Shown here one piece after another: positions 10,623-21,769 of a stretch of DNA of 64,000 nucleotides (position 1 is the stretch's first letter; each line of letters opens with the position of its first letter). The notes beneath the pieces were generated by a model. The model had not been told where the DNA came from. It ran no database searches and was given only the letters and a program-made list of their open reading frames with translations. Both the position numbers and the translations under genes were made by a program. The stretch is from Lingula anatina (taxonomy: Eukaryota > Brachiopoda > Lingulata > Lingulida > Lingulidae): assembly GCF_001039355.2 (NCBI RefSeq), contig NW_019775606.1, forward strand, positions 185,562 through 249,561, in the 5' to 3' direction.

Positions 10623-13253
10623 ATGAGAAGCAAATGTGCCGTCGCTCTTTTCAGTGGTGAGTATATAACCAGCCTCGGCCAGAGGAGCACTGTGATAAAG
10701 ATTTAGTGATGCATAATATGATTTCTTTATTGCTTCTAAATAAAAGCTGTGTGATTAGTTTTAGTGCAAATAGTTTATTCTGTTTGAAAACAAAAGTTGT
10801 TTTCGTTTATGGCCTTCGTTTGCTACAAATTGTAAGCACTCTCTCAATTGGGGTCTTATAATCATCCATTAGTTTAAAGTGTCTTAACCTAATAGCATTT
10901 TACGATCATCACACCCGTTTATTGCGCCAACGCGGTTTCTTTAATGTTCTGTTGAGTTAGAACCTATGCTCATGTTTGAGGGTGGTCGGCTCATGCCTTG
11001 GTTAAACTACCTCTTATCAAAATAACACGACCTAAGACTGGACCCCTGGAGAAGTGTGTTTTGACAGCGCCCCTAGTTAATAGCTTTGAGATTGTTTTCG
11101 GGACGCTAGAGTAAGAAGAAAAAAGCCGTGGAATACGTTCACAAGTGTCTCGCTGCAGTTCTACCTCGACATTTGATCAATCAACAAATCGTTGTCTGAA
11201 ATCCCTGGCTCACAATAGGGACATGCAGTTGACTGTCCTCTCCACCTTACTGCAACGCAGTCGCAAATACTTTTGTGTAACTACTCAAATCGTCACAAGC
11301 GAGACACCTGTGAACGTACTCCTTCATTGTGATCTGCCTAGCAGATAAGCACATACAAAGGCGAGGCACATTTCCCAGGACGAGACGTCCCGCACATAAG
11401 TGCATTTGCAATCTGCACTAGCAGACGCACACTCACAAAGGCGAGACACCTTTGATGAGGATTTGGTTTTCCCTCCTGTGAAAACTACTACATTGAATAC
11501 AGCACTGGTCACTAACCACCCCTTTCTCACCCCCTATCTCTAGGGGTGCTTTCCCAGAGATGTAGATCGATCTAAAGATTAAGATTTAGATCGACCTAAC
11601 TCCCTGGGGTTCACGCTAAATTGCAGTCAGCCGAGCGGGCACCATAGTTAATTACCCCCTTACAGCTTTTAGTAGGCGGGACAGACGCTTAAGCCGGCCA
11701 AGCTGACAGCAATCTAGTGAGACTCCCCACAGGGATAGATCGATCTAAAAATCTATGGAAATGGGGTGTAGGACTCTGCAGCTCATTAAGGTCACTTGTT
11801 GACCGAAAAGCGCTTTATGCAACCAGTCCACCCACTCCCCCCACCAGGCTGTACGTCTCCCGTACAACCGTCTTCGTTTAGGTCAAATTGATACAGAGGT
11901 GAGACGCCTCTCTCTACACCACGCTGAGGTGAGACGCCTCACAACACGCAAGCCTAAAGTCAAAGTAGTTCATTGTACACGGCTACGAACATTTATTTTA
12001 TGAGATCAAATTAAAAAATACAATACATCAAATCATTGCGTTACACAAACGTGAAACAAACATATCCAAGGGAATCAAGGCATTTTTCTTCAAACTCGAG
12101 CGTCCCGAAAACAATTTCAAAGCTTTCAACAAGGGACGCTGTCAAAACACACGTCCCCAGGGGCCCAGCCTAGGATCGTGTTATTTTGATAAGATGTAGT
12201 TTAATCAAGGGATGAACCGACCACCCCCAAACAGCAACTACACATATTCACAATGGGTTGCGAACCACTCTTGTATCTCTTTGTAAAACGGCAATCGCGT
12301 GCAGGGTTTCACTTTTATCGCTAAAAAGTAAACCCCACCTCTCGTGGATTCTTGCACGTTTTCTGATTTCAGATCTAGACGCTCAACCTTTACCTAAACC
12401 TCAATTGCCTTCCAATTTCAGTTTTCATCTTGATCAGCGCTACTACTGCCCAAACCATTACCATACCTGGAGGCTGCTCCGTATTTGGTGCCTTATCCTG
12501 TAGCTTCCTATGTATATTAAGAGGAAGATTCCAGGGATGCTGTGGGGTCGGCGCCGACTCAACTAACTGCTACTGCTACGGTCAGGCATCTCTTTTAAGC
12601 AATCCACCCGATTTTGTGAGTATTCAAAGCCAGATCCGGAGAGGGAAGGGCAAAGCTATAGCACTTTCCCCCTCCTTGCGTAAGGGTACCCCTTTCTCAA
12701 CAATAAATAGTTGAACAATCAAAACGATACAAAATCAAGTAACTTTTCCTTCCCTAAGCCCTTTCCAGAATTGTATATTTCCCTTTCACTGCTTTATTTT
12801 CCTATTTCCTCTTACCGAACAGATTCATTTTCTTTTCGTTACCACCTTTTGGTAGCAAAATCTTAGATCTGACAATGGCACATCCTATATACCATACCAC
12901 ATACCATGCATTACATTATATCATAAACTTGAAATATGGTACGTAGTGGTAATATACTTAGCATTCATCACAATATTAACATGATACTTACTACAAAAGA
13001 CACGTGTCACTTACTACACATCCCCATTATATTTTACACTGTGCAAATATACCAGGTGCTTCACACACCATTATTAATTCTTATACATGTACATGTATCA
13101 TATAATATACAGAGCTTACACTTCATGACAAACACACAGTTAACTACAAAGTTAACTACAACTTCACATATACCAAATCGTTTTACGTTTATGGATAAAG
13201 GATATATTTGTTCATATTTCTTTCAGGGCACGGTGCCAACTGAGTGCAGGTAG
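10623..13253 (+). CDS. Secreted eight-cysteine defensin-like peptide, array copy 3
   Basis: Exons 10623-10656, 12422-12615 and 13227-13253 encode 84 residues. The signal peptide begins MRSKCAVALFS, and the eight-cysteine framework of copies 1 and 2 is fully kept. Substitutions include GADSTN for GANSAN and NPPDF for NPPNF. The protein stops one residue after the last cysteine (GTVPTECR, then TAG), which makes it the shortest copy. Sequence after the stop does not match the 3' UTRs of the other copies; the matching 3' UTR reappears near 14700. An insertion has probably separated them and may have supplied the stop codon. Intron 1 is enlarged by an inverted-repeat element. The frame and splice sites are intact, so I call it a gene rather than a pseudogene. 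Confidence 0.68.
10972..12236. mobile_element. Foldback-type element with about 160-bp inverted repeats in intron 1 of copy 3
   Basis: The left arm (about 10972-11135) and the right arm (about 12080-12236) are inverted copies; for example GTTATTTTGATAAGA at the right is the reverse complement of TCTTATCAAAATAAC at the left. Both arms also share the GGGTGGTCGG end, TGTGTTTTGACAGCG and ATTGTTTTCGGGACGCT. Flanking intron sequence on both sides aligns to intron 1 of copy 1 (about 2430-2470 and 2700-2800), which shows this is an insertion. No transposase is visible inside. The interior holds a remnant of the TTA-type MITE (about 11565-11750) and short direct repeats of a GAGACGCCTC kind. Confidence 0.75.
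11565..11755. mobile_element. Remnant of TTA-type MITE nested in the foldback element
   Basis: It shares ATAGTTAATTACCCCCTT, the AGCTTTTAGTAGGC block, and GGGATAGATCGATCTAAAAA near the right end, with the intact element at 40064-40258. Confidence 0.65.
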
Positions 13254-13483
13254 AACAGGAACAAAACATCGCGCCTCGATATGGGAACCAGATCAACAAG
13301 ACGATTTCTGGCGTTTTTAGCGTCGAAATTTTACAAAATTTCAATTTAGCTAATAAAAAGGCCACGCATAAGAACTTTTTATATTGTATGTTTTATATCT
13401 GTTATTATTGAATAGTCCAATAATAACCGAGAAATCCAATTTAAAAAATACAATTTTTGCGACATTACATACTGTTTGGAACC

Positions 13484-13510
13484 AAAAAAAAAAAAAAAAA
13501 AAAAAAAAAA
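13484..13510 (+). repeat. Poly(A) tract
   Basis: 27 A inside the DNA inserted between the last exon of copy 3 and its displaced 3' UTR. Confidence 0.6.
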
Positions 13511-13599
13511 CGCACGGAAGAATATGTAGATTTATTTTCATATATGGAACTAAAGTATATAGCCAAAAATAACAGCATATTTTTCTCGACAAATAGACA

Positions 13600-14344
13600 T
13601 CACTTTGAGCGCATTAGGGGAAGTTTAAATGCATAGTCCAAGATTTAGGGCATCAAATACACCATGGGTGTCAACATCCTGAGTTCACAGACACCATTAA
13701 ATTTATGCAGAGCAGTACACCAGCGGCGCATGGACATCACTAAGTTGTCAATAGAGGCCTAAGGGATATTATCCCATTCCTCCTGGAGTGCTTTTTGCAG
13801 TTGGCGAACATTTTCGAGAGCTGGAACATGATGGCTGAAAACTCTGATCCAGAACATTCCACAGATGTTTGTTGGGCGACATGGTGCATGAGCGTGGTTC
13901 CTAATGCTACCAGTGTCTCTGAAGCGTGTTCCAAGATGGCTGACAGTGGAATGATGCACATTCAGACATGCTGCAACTTCTGTTACTGACAAGCCAGCAT
14001 TGAGCATGCTGATGGCATGCTCCCTAATGGTTCCAGACATCCGTGGCATGTTGACAAGTGGCAGAAATACACATTTTGGTGTGTCCTTTTATTGCCTAGA
14101 CGGTAAAGAGTGTCCGAGTATTGGTCTTGCAGATTGACCTCTACTCCGTCATGCTCCATTAGTCTTATGGGTGTAAAAACTGAACCTTTGAGTATACTCA
14201 CGGGGAGCGGCCAAGTGAAACCAGACCACTATAATTGATCAAAACAAATCCATCAGTTCACAAATAAACCATCAAACTGGGCATATTTCATGATGATACA
14301 TTTCAACTGACCATTTTAGTTTCGTGCGTTTATATTTTTGTTCA

Positions 14345-14347
<3 letters not shown>
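13600..14347 (-). mobile_element. Tc1/mariner-like transposon remnant with deleted catalytic core
   Basis: The minus strand encodes a transposase amino terminus (from ATG at 14047-14049): MPRMSGTIREHAISMLNAGL followed by a helix-turn-helix (LSVTEVAACLNVHHSTVSHL) and a basic linker, as in Tc1-type DNA-binding domains. It then passes directly into sequence typical of the extreme carboxyl end (RVFSHHVPALENVRQLQKAL and EEWDNIP), and a stop follows in this frame at 13759. The DDE catalytic region is missing, so the copy cannot be autonomous. The right end reads TTTATATTTTTGTTCAGTATA, like Tc1-type terminal repeats ending at TA. I could not find the matching left repeat, so the left border is approximate. 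Confidence 0.75.

Positions 14348-14404
<57 letters not shown>
14346..14404. repeat. (TA)n microsatellite
   Basis: About 29 TA dinucleotides directly at the right end of the Tc1-like remnant, where the TA target site would be. Confidence 0.9.
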
Positions 14405-14406
<2 letters not shown>

Positions 14407-14699
14407 TATTTTGCCCACAGCATTACCGGGGTGTCGATTTCCCTTGGCGCTACATATAACACTGATAATACACTTACTATAAAGGCAAAATAATTGTTAT
14501 TCTAAGCAATGTCCGATGGATTTAACTTTTAATACATACAATCAAGAGAACATTTCCAATATTCTTTCTTAAAACGACACCAAAAAGCAAATTAAATCAA
14601 ATCAACCAGACGGTAAACATGTACCAACAGGCTTTGTCAGCATATACTGTATCTCACGCATGCGCAGAAGTTTAAATCTTTCCTGTGCTAGGTCATAGT

Positions 14700-15040
14700 A
14701 GTATTTTACACACAATATCACAATAACTGTTTTCTGAACGGTTGAACCATACGACACCATAGCGCGACTACGGCATGTTTACCGATGATGATATGTGAAA
14801 TGGGGGAATAGATACTGGCAAGAAAGAGAAATACTGATGAATCGTACCTCATTTAATATCCTTTAATGACAAGGCTTTTGTAAGATGTAAAACGAAATTA
14901 TAAATTTAGTGAACATAACATCACAATTTTCAAAAAGGGCATCAAACATTCAACATTCTGTTTGGTGATTTTGGTCTTAGAATCACTTTATATCACAATA
15001 AATGTATATTTATACGGAAAAAAACTCTTTCTTCAACATG
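14700..15040 (+). other. Displaced 3' UTR of peptide copy 3
   Basis: The stretch aligns with the 3' UTR of copy 2 (about 7998-8140): both have CACAATAACYGTTTYCTGAAC, a GATGATGA block, GACTGRCAAGAAAGA-like sequence, a TGTACCTCATTT-like motif and ACAATAAATGT (AATAAA at 14997-15002). In copy 2 this follows the stop codon at once; here it is about 1.45 kb away. Whether the transcript of copy 3 still reaches this signal is unknown. Confidence 0.55.
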
Positions 15041-15059
15041 TAAGTCACGTAATGGGTAG

Positions 15060-16090
15060 GGTATTGTTTGAAACATATCTATCTATCTTTCTATCTATTT
15101 CAGCATAAAAAATATAAGAAAAAGCATCCAAGCAATCGAAAAAAAGGTAAAAAGAGCACTGAGAAATTGTGGGTTTCCGGAATGGGCATTAAAGGAAGGT
15201 GAAAAGATGGGAAAGAAACAAAAACAGAGAAGTCACCAAACTACTGCCCATGCCAATGACAAATAAAAGAAAAAAAAATTACATCGTATTATCTTACTCC
15301 AGAGTGGGGGAGGGCCGAAACGCTTACAACGGACGTTTAACAAGTACTTTTCAACATCAATTTGTACAGCAAAGCAGAGTTGACAATCGGAAATGCAATG
15401 GTACGTCTAAGGCTCAAAGACCCGTTTGACAACAATGAAAAGTGTGGAGTAGTCTATGAAATAGATTACAGGACGCAACACGTGTCTCTTTAACATTTAT
15501 ATATCATTCTGCGCACGCGCAACCTGATGTCACTTACACCCCACACCCCCACTCTCTCTTTCTCTGCAAAAAAGAGTTACTAAAGTTACTCTAGATCTTA
15601 TTTTAGTTTGTGTGTCTGTTTATGTGTTTTAATCTTTAAAATGACAAGAAATGTTCAATTCCCCGAGTTTAAAACTGATTCACATTTGCGACTCTACAGT
15701 ATATAAGTACAGTATTTGACAGCCTATGAGCTCAGCGACCTGAAAATAAAATAATCTTTTGTGGTTTTCAGTTCGGTTATAGTTCACTGCTGTGTTTCTT
15801 CAATTCCACTGTCAACAAAGGGTTTCAAATGGCTATTTTTGTGTGTCACAAAAATACCATACGAAAATTTATCCAGCTGGTTTTTATTCACCTTGGTGAA
15901 GATCTGATACACGCGCCTGGCTTACAAAATTAATCTTAAAACGCATCTTGTGGAAAACGCAACGCATACGCAGCGTCTTTTTAACTGATTCGATCATGCG
16001 TCAAGAACATAATGGAACAAGTAACAATTTTTTGGTAAATTTGACGGCATTTTGTACCTATGAACTAGCTTAAAAAAGACAGCACAGTTT

Positions 16091-16128
<38 letters not shown>

Positions 16129-16760
16129 GAAGGAGAGTAAATGTTCATGAAATGTATCAAATGTGGCACAATTAATATCCACAACTGTACTTTTGTACAT
16201 TTTTGATAACACAGAATAAACGAAAAAATATGTGTACTAATTCATAAATCTGTCTTCTTACCAATTAAGTTTTTCTTCACACCGTTTTAAAAACAAAAAC
16301 GAGTCGCGTCCATTTTTCTCTTAAATGACGCATTTTTCCATGCTGCGCCATTTAAAGAAATTAATACCAAACGTGACTGTACCCTCCGCGCCCTTTCCTG
16401 GCTTCCTGGTTCAAATCACATAGTACAAACATATGCAATTTCAATACATGAGCTCTGAATGGGTCTATTCACCCGTCAACGCAACAGCACGTAGGCTGAC
16501 AAAGAGGGCAGATAAGAGCTTCCCGTGTCGTTTATTAGTGGGTTAAAAACATTTACAAAATTGGGTGGTTATACTTACAGCGCGTGGTTTACTTACTCGT
16601 GTTACTTACTCGTGTGCAACACTGGTTTAAATATAAAGTTGGATATTTTCACTGGTGGGGGCAGTGGTGTCTACGGCTTTTGCCTAAGATTATTTGCTTT
16701 TTGACATTCAAAGTGACGGGCAATTAGGACATAAGAGCAATTGAGTGGCGTACTGCTACA
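15060..16760. other. Intergenic DNA upstream of the Toll-like receptor
   Basis: Non-coding sequence with a short CTAT repeat (about 15080-15100) and a poly(A) tract of 35 A at 16092-16126. No TATA box is evident close to the receptor's ATG. I recognise no gene here. Confidence 0.4.
16092..16126 (+). repeat. Poly(A) tract
   Basis: 35 consecutive A. Confidence 0.6.
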
Positions 16761-18791
16761 ATGGTTTTTGGGCCTCGTAGACGCCTGTTGCTTTTGGCTG
16801 CTCTTTTCCTCGCCAATGTAAGGGTTGTTTTCGCTGGATCTCTCTGTCCCTGTAAATGCACGTGCACTGACGACATCCGGGGACTGGGCGTAAATTGCGC
16901 CAACATGGCTGAAGACGATCTTCCCGAACTGCCGCTCCATGCTACGTCTCTCAGAATATCAGGGAGGTTCGAAACATTGAGAAATGGAACTTTCAGTGGT
17001 TTCTTCAGCTTGAAAGATCTCAACATGTCGGAATGTAATTTAAAGACCATAGAACACGGTGCCCTCTTGGGAATTTATGAACTTCGTAACGTGTCATTCC
17101 AGAACAATTTACTCGTTGATTTGCCAAGATTTATCACGCTACTTCCAAATTTGGAGAGAGCCAATTTTCAAGGAAACCGCATAAAAGTGAATGCCAGTAC
17201 CTTTCCAGCGAGCCCAAATACGCCTATGTCATCGACGCTAATGGAGTTGGACATCAGTTCAAACGAAATTTCCGACATGGGCGTTCTTTATAATATACTT
17301 TTGAGCTTTACTAACCTGCGAAAATTGGTTGCCAGAAATAATGGGTTCACCAATATGAGCCAGAGAGATTTTCCATTTCATAAACATTTACAAGTTCTCG
17401 ATCTGACATATAATTGGCTGCCTAACCTGTATCTCAATTTTGCTATGTTGACCTCACTTAAAGAATTATACATGTGGGAAACGGGCTGCACATTTTTCAT
17501 CCAAAACATGTCCTCACTCGCTACATTTCAGTACAAGCGCAACGCGTTCTGTGTACCGGATTCTGATGACGGCAGATCTTTGTTTGTAGGGCTATCGGGA
17601 CTAGAAGAACTAGATCTGGAGGGTAATAATTTATTTTGCGATGAAATTTGGAGCGGCAAAACACTTCCTAGTATATTCAAATCTCTTCTACCTAATCTGA
17701 AAATATTAGTGCTGGCTTCGAACCACGTTACCAAACTTCCAATGAACATGTTTTACAAAGTTCCTAGCTTAGAATATCTGGATCTATCGAACAATGACCT
17801 AAAAAGCATCGATTCTGCAATTAACACTTTAGATTCTCTGGTGTATTTGAATCTAAGGGATAACAGGCTCTTTACTTTGGAAGTGGACATACTACAGAAA
17901 AACACTGACCTACGGTACCTTAACGTCGAGGCAAATCAGTTTTTCTGTAGCTGCGAAACAAGTAGGTTCTCCGCTTGGATCCGAAATCATACAACCAGAT
18001 GGCCGGAATTAAGGGGAGAGAACCAAACTTGTAGTGGGCCCATTGAGTTCAGAAACACCAGGTTGCGAGACTTTGCCCCAAATTGGATAACATGTAACAT
18101 GACTCCTTTTGTCTTTGTATGTATCGGGGCCGGAGTTCTGGTAGTTACGACATTGGCAAGTATTATGGCCTATCATCGGCTGGACATCGTTTACTGGTGG
18201 CATCTGAGAAGATTGAGTGGTTCTCGTAGAAGCTACATCAGGTGTCATGAAAACCAAGCACAATACGAATATGACGCTTTTGTTGCGTACGCCGGCAGTA
18301 GCGAGGAATGGATCGTGCGACAGTTTCTCCCGCACGTGGAGGGTCAAGGTCGGAGCACCGACCGGGGTCAAGGTAAAGGTCAGGACATTAGCTTTAAGGT
18401 GTGTATCCATTCAAGAGATTTCTTACCTGGAGAGTACATCATAGACAACATAGTAGAGAAAATGGAGGCAAGCAGAGCGACCATACTGATAATCTCGCAC
18501 AACTTTCTGAAAAGTGACTGGTGTAAGTACGAGGTTGACATAACTCAGGCGAAGGTGTTGCGGGAGAGACGCGGGGCGCTCATTGTTGTGTTTCTCGAGC
18601 AGATACCTTATAAACAGCTCCCCAAGACGCTTAGACTCATGAAGCGTCACGTGACCTATTTGGAGTGGCCGGCGGAGGAGAATGAACAAAAACGGGCGGA
18701 GTTTTGGAAAAAGATGAAACTTTCACTTCTGAAACGAATTCAACAAACTCATAACATTTCATATCCTTCATATCCTGAAACACAAGTGTAG
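16761..18791 (+). CDS. Toll-like receptor, single exon, one LRRCT
   Basis: The 676-residue uninterrupted frame has every part of a Toll-like receptor in order. A signal peptide (about 1-25) is followed by a Cys-rich start (CPCKCTC, about 29-35) and about 10-11 leucine-rich repeats, such as LEYLDLSNNDLKSI and LVYLNLRDNRLFTL. Then come an LRRCT with CSC and two further cysteines (about 395-446), one membrane span (about 448-470) and a TIR domain (about 502-662). TIR box 1 is YDAFVAYA (Y504), box 2 is RDFLPG (R552-G557) with the conserved BB-loop proline P556, and box 3 is the FW at 648-649. It should sit in a membrane, sense ligands through the LRRs and signal through TIR adaptors. One LRRCT and no second cysteine cluster place it with the single-cluster type. 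A Gly/Arg/Gln-rich stretch (GQGRSTDRGQGKGQD) enlarges the TIR loop before box 2. Ligand and orthology cannot be told. Confidence 0.95.
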   Translation: MVFGPRRRLLLLAALFLANVRVVFAGSLCPCKCTCTDDIRGLGVNCANMAEDDLPELPLHATSLRISGRFETLRNGTFSGFFSLKDLNMSECNLKTIEHGALLGIYELRNVSFQNNLLVDLPRFITLLPNLERANFQGNRIKVNASTFPASPNTPMSSTLMELDISSNEISDMGVLYNILLSFTNLRKLVARNNGFTNMSQRDFPFHKHLQVLDLTYNWLPNLYLNFAMLTSLKELYMWETGCTFFIQNMSSLATFQYKRNAFCVPDSDDGRSLFVGLSGLEELDLEGNNLFCDEIWSGKTLPSIFKSLLPNLKILVLASNHVTKLPMNMFYKVPSLEYLDLSNNDLKSIDSAINTLDSLVYLNLRDNRLFTLEVDILQKNTDLRYLNVEANQFFCSCETSRFSAWIRNHTTRWPELRGENQTCSGPIEFRNTRLRDFAPNWITCNMTPFVFVCIGAGVLVVTTLASIMAYHRLDIVYWWHLRRLSGSRRSYIRCHENQAQYEYDAFVAYAGSSEEWIVRQFLPHVEGQGRSTDRGQGKGQDISFKVCIHSRDFLPGEYIIDNIVEKMEASRATILIISHNFLKSDWCKYEVDITQAKVLRERRGALIVVFLEQIPYKQLPKTLRLMKRHVTYLEWPAEENEQKRAEFWKKMKLSLLKRIQQTHNISYPSYPETQV

Positions 18792-19161
18792 TTAGATTAA
18801 ATTTTATATATGAACTTTTCCACTGTCTACATATTTTCAATATGCGTAGGGCGCACAAATTTTATTCTAAGCAGACATGATTAAAATATCTCAAGTATGT
18901 GTACACACGAAAAAAACGTCTTTTTAATTCGCCATTAATTAGCGCTAAAATAAGAATACTATGTTAAAATCGATCTGGCGTTTCATCCTTTCAGCTATCG
19001 TTTTATTTACATTTCTAAATGCCCTGTCTGATTGTTCCAAAGCAATACATTTAAATAGTCAGTGTCAGTACTCGCCGGGTCTTACCAAACAGAGCTTTTA
19101 AGACTTACATAATAACTCTTGTTACATGTACTTAAATATTATGCACGGAATCTCAGACACT

Positions 19162-19341
19162 GCCGGTGTAACGTGACAGAGAGTCCCCCATAACAGAGAG
19201 TCTGCTTCCCATTCATTTGTACAGGTAAGCCTCGCCCTAGATTTTGACCCACTTAGGTCAGACTAACCCTAACCATTATAACTATATGCATATTTAGGGC
19301 GGACTTTCTGTTACACGGACCCTCAGTTTTGTTACACCGGC
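19162..19341. mobile_element. MITE with GCCGGTGTAAC termini, copy 1
   Basis: It starts GCCGGTGTAACGTGACAGAG and ends GTTACACCGGC, so the outer 11 bases are perfect inverted repeats. The interior (TTCCCATTCATTTGTACAGG, CACTTAGGTCA and others) is shared with 60036-60205 in the same orientation. About 180 bp, non-coding. Confidence 0.75.
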
Positions 19342-20903
19342 AGTAACATAGGCAGGGGTGTAGTCCTAGGAATGGAAGTTCGGGGTCGCATACGATTGGT
19401 ACGAGTTAGGGTTAGTCGTAGTATTTGGGTTAGTATATGGGACGAATGTCACCTGTACAAAGTAATTGGAAAATGACTACAGTTTATAGCGGACGTACTG
19501 TACCATTCATGTCCTGGCGTGGTATTTTTTCACTTGAAATTTTAATTTTGTTTTGGTGTGCCAAAACTAAGACAGGTTGAGTCATTTTAATATTTTTCTA
19601 AAATATCCCAAATTTCATTGCAATATCTTCAACACCGTGCAGGTTATTGGCTTTTATAATTAATAACGTTAATTATTAAGTCCCCACATATATGAGGAAA
19701 AATATGTTTTTTTAACTTAGGTCAAGTGATAGAAAACTTCCTGGTTTGAGTTGCCGGTCTTTTCTCGCAAGCGTAATTAATATCAAATGTTATAATGCAA
19801 AATTGTGCCGGAAGTGACGTGTAGTGGTGTAAGACGTGAAGCTGACTAGTCATTTTCAGCTGGAGGTAAATAGGAGTGAAGATGTGGGCTCAAAGCGACA
19901 TAACATTTTTTTGGTATTTTAGGCAGAGAATACTTGTAGAAATAATAATTAAGCAAATGCATATTGCACAAAATACTATATCCAGTATTATAAGATTGTG
20001 TCTTACTATTGTGAGCTATATGTATGAAGTAGTTAGCTTATATGTATTTTGGTATTTGAATGATATAAAGTAGTTATACTTATTTAAGCCCATGTGCACA
20101 ATTTATGTAAAATTGTAGTTTAGAGAGCTTGTAAAATGTAACTGTACACATTTTAATGCACAATAAATTATTATTATTAAGTACATGATATGAAAACGTG
20201 TTACGATACTTGAAGGTGCGAAATCTTGCTTAATTTGCAGTCAATTTGCTTTGAAATATACGCTGCATCGACCGACAGCGCGACAAGGACGCTCAAGGAA
20301 AAGAATTCCCGCGAGGCTGTAAATCGTTGTCATGTAGAATTTTGGCATGTATGTAAGCTGATATGATCATATCTAATTATTTTGGGGTGTTTTATGGTAT
20401 GTGCTGCAATTATAACGATGTTTTAGAGCCCCTGAAGGACCTCGTGAAAACCAAGAAGTAGTTGGCAACTGACAACTGAATCGCACCGAACCACGATCGC
20501 TGTGCAATGATTTATCTTTTTGTAAAGATTATTACGAGTTTTTAGATGATTCTACGTCCAGCTGACATAAAATTCCACATATATGATCACACTAATACAC
20601 CTATTAAACCGGGGCATGCACTAATCTAAACCTACTACCAATATTTAAAGAGGTTTCAGCAACAATTTCTAAAAATGGTGTCCTTAATCATGAAACAGTT
20701 TGACAAACGAGCAGGCCAATATACTTGAAAAATATTTTCGCACGTAACAAACGAGCAGTCTCAAATGCTTGCAAATTTTCTATTTGCCAGTACATGGTAC
20801 ATGACATATTTGCGCTCTATAGCTACTGCACTTCATACTGGGTCCCTTAAACTTAAAACTAGCCCGACTCCGGGTCAGACTCCTCACGTTTCTACAACAC
20901 TAA
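19342..20903. other. Intergenic DNA between TLR and the RASA3 3' end
   Basis: No gene recognised. An AATAAA at about 20162 and short open frames without protein features are present. Confidence 0.4.
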
Positions 20904-21130
20904 TTAAAGGGATAATAACTCTTCGTATGAGATCTATATTTCACAATAAAAACATTGTGAATAACTCATAGAAATATAATATATTCTGTTTTACCACAAA
21001 AANAGCAGGGACTAACTTTGAATGTAAAAATGGATTCATTAACCATTTGGTAAGTGTGGGAAAATTGTTGTTTACTCAAGGAAATTGCATTTTTTTTTTT
21101 GGCTGAAACGAAGAGTTATTATCCCTTTAA
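20904..21130. mobile_element. TTAA-flanked MITE, copy 2 (internally deleted)
   Basis: It starts TTAAAGGGATAATAACTCTT and ends with the exact reverse complement, AAGAGTTATTATCCCTTTAA. The interior matches 8245-8586 but lacks about 115 bp. A single N lies at 21003. Confidence 0.85.
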
Positions 21131-21769
21131 GCGACTACCATTGAATAAAAACATATCTAGCTTGACTGCGGTGTAACAGGAATGCAAGTCCGCTGGGAAC
21201 CATACTGCTTCCCAATACTTTTAAAGGTGACATTCGTCTTATATACAAACCCCAAAATTCCAATTAACCCTAACCTGTTACACTGGGTCAAACTCCTCAC
21301 GTTAATTTGTACGACACCCAGCGCATAGCACTGATGAAAAACATATCTCGACCTCAATCAGGCCTAAATTCATACGGGCCGACTGAAGCTTGCCCTCTTG
21401 GGCGTTTTCGATAACATGCACATTGTAACGAACGCAAGTGACTACTTTTATTCTCTGACAAAGACTTCAAAGTAAGAATACATGGAATAACAGGGCAAAA
21501 AGAACACGATTTGACTGAAATTGAGTTAATCGAAGACGGTGTGTATATAGTGAAATTTTGCCCTGCCTAAGTCTTTATTTCAACGGTAATCTTTCATGTT
21601 CTACTGTTCTGTTGTGTGTACGTTTTTACTCGCCGTGATAATTTTCATCATAGTTTAACTATTGATAATAACTCAACTGCACACATATTTTCCTCTTCCT
21701 TTTTTGAAGCATCATAGCTCGATTAAAAAACAAACAGAAAATTCATAACAAGTGGTGAGTAAGTATGCG

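Noticed and set aside
16671-18858. Several antisense and off-frame open frames over the Toll-like receptor
   Set aside because: Shadows of the receptor's coding sequence without their own features.
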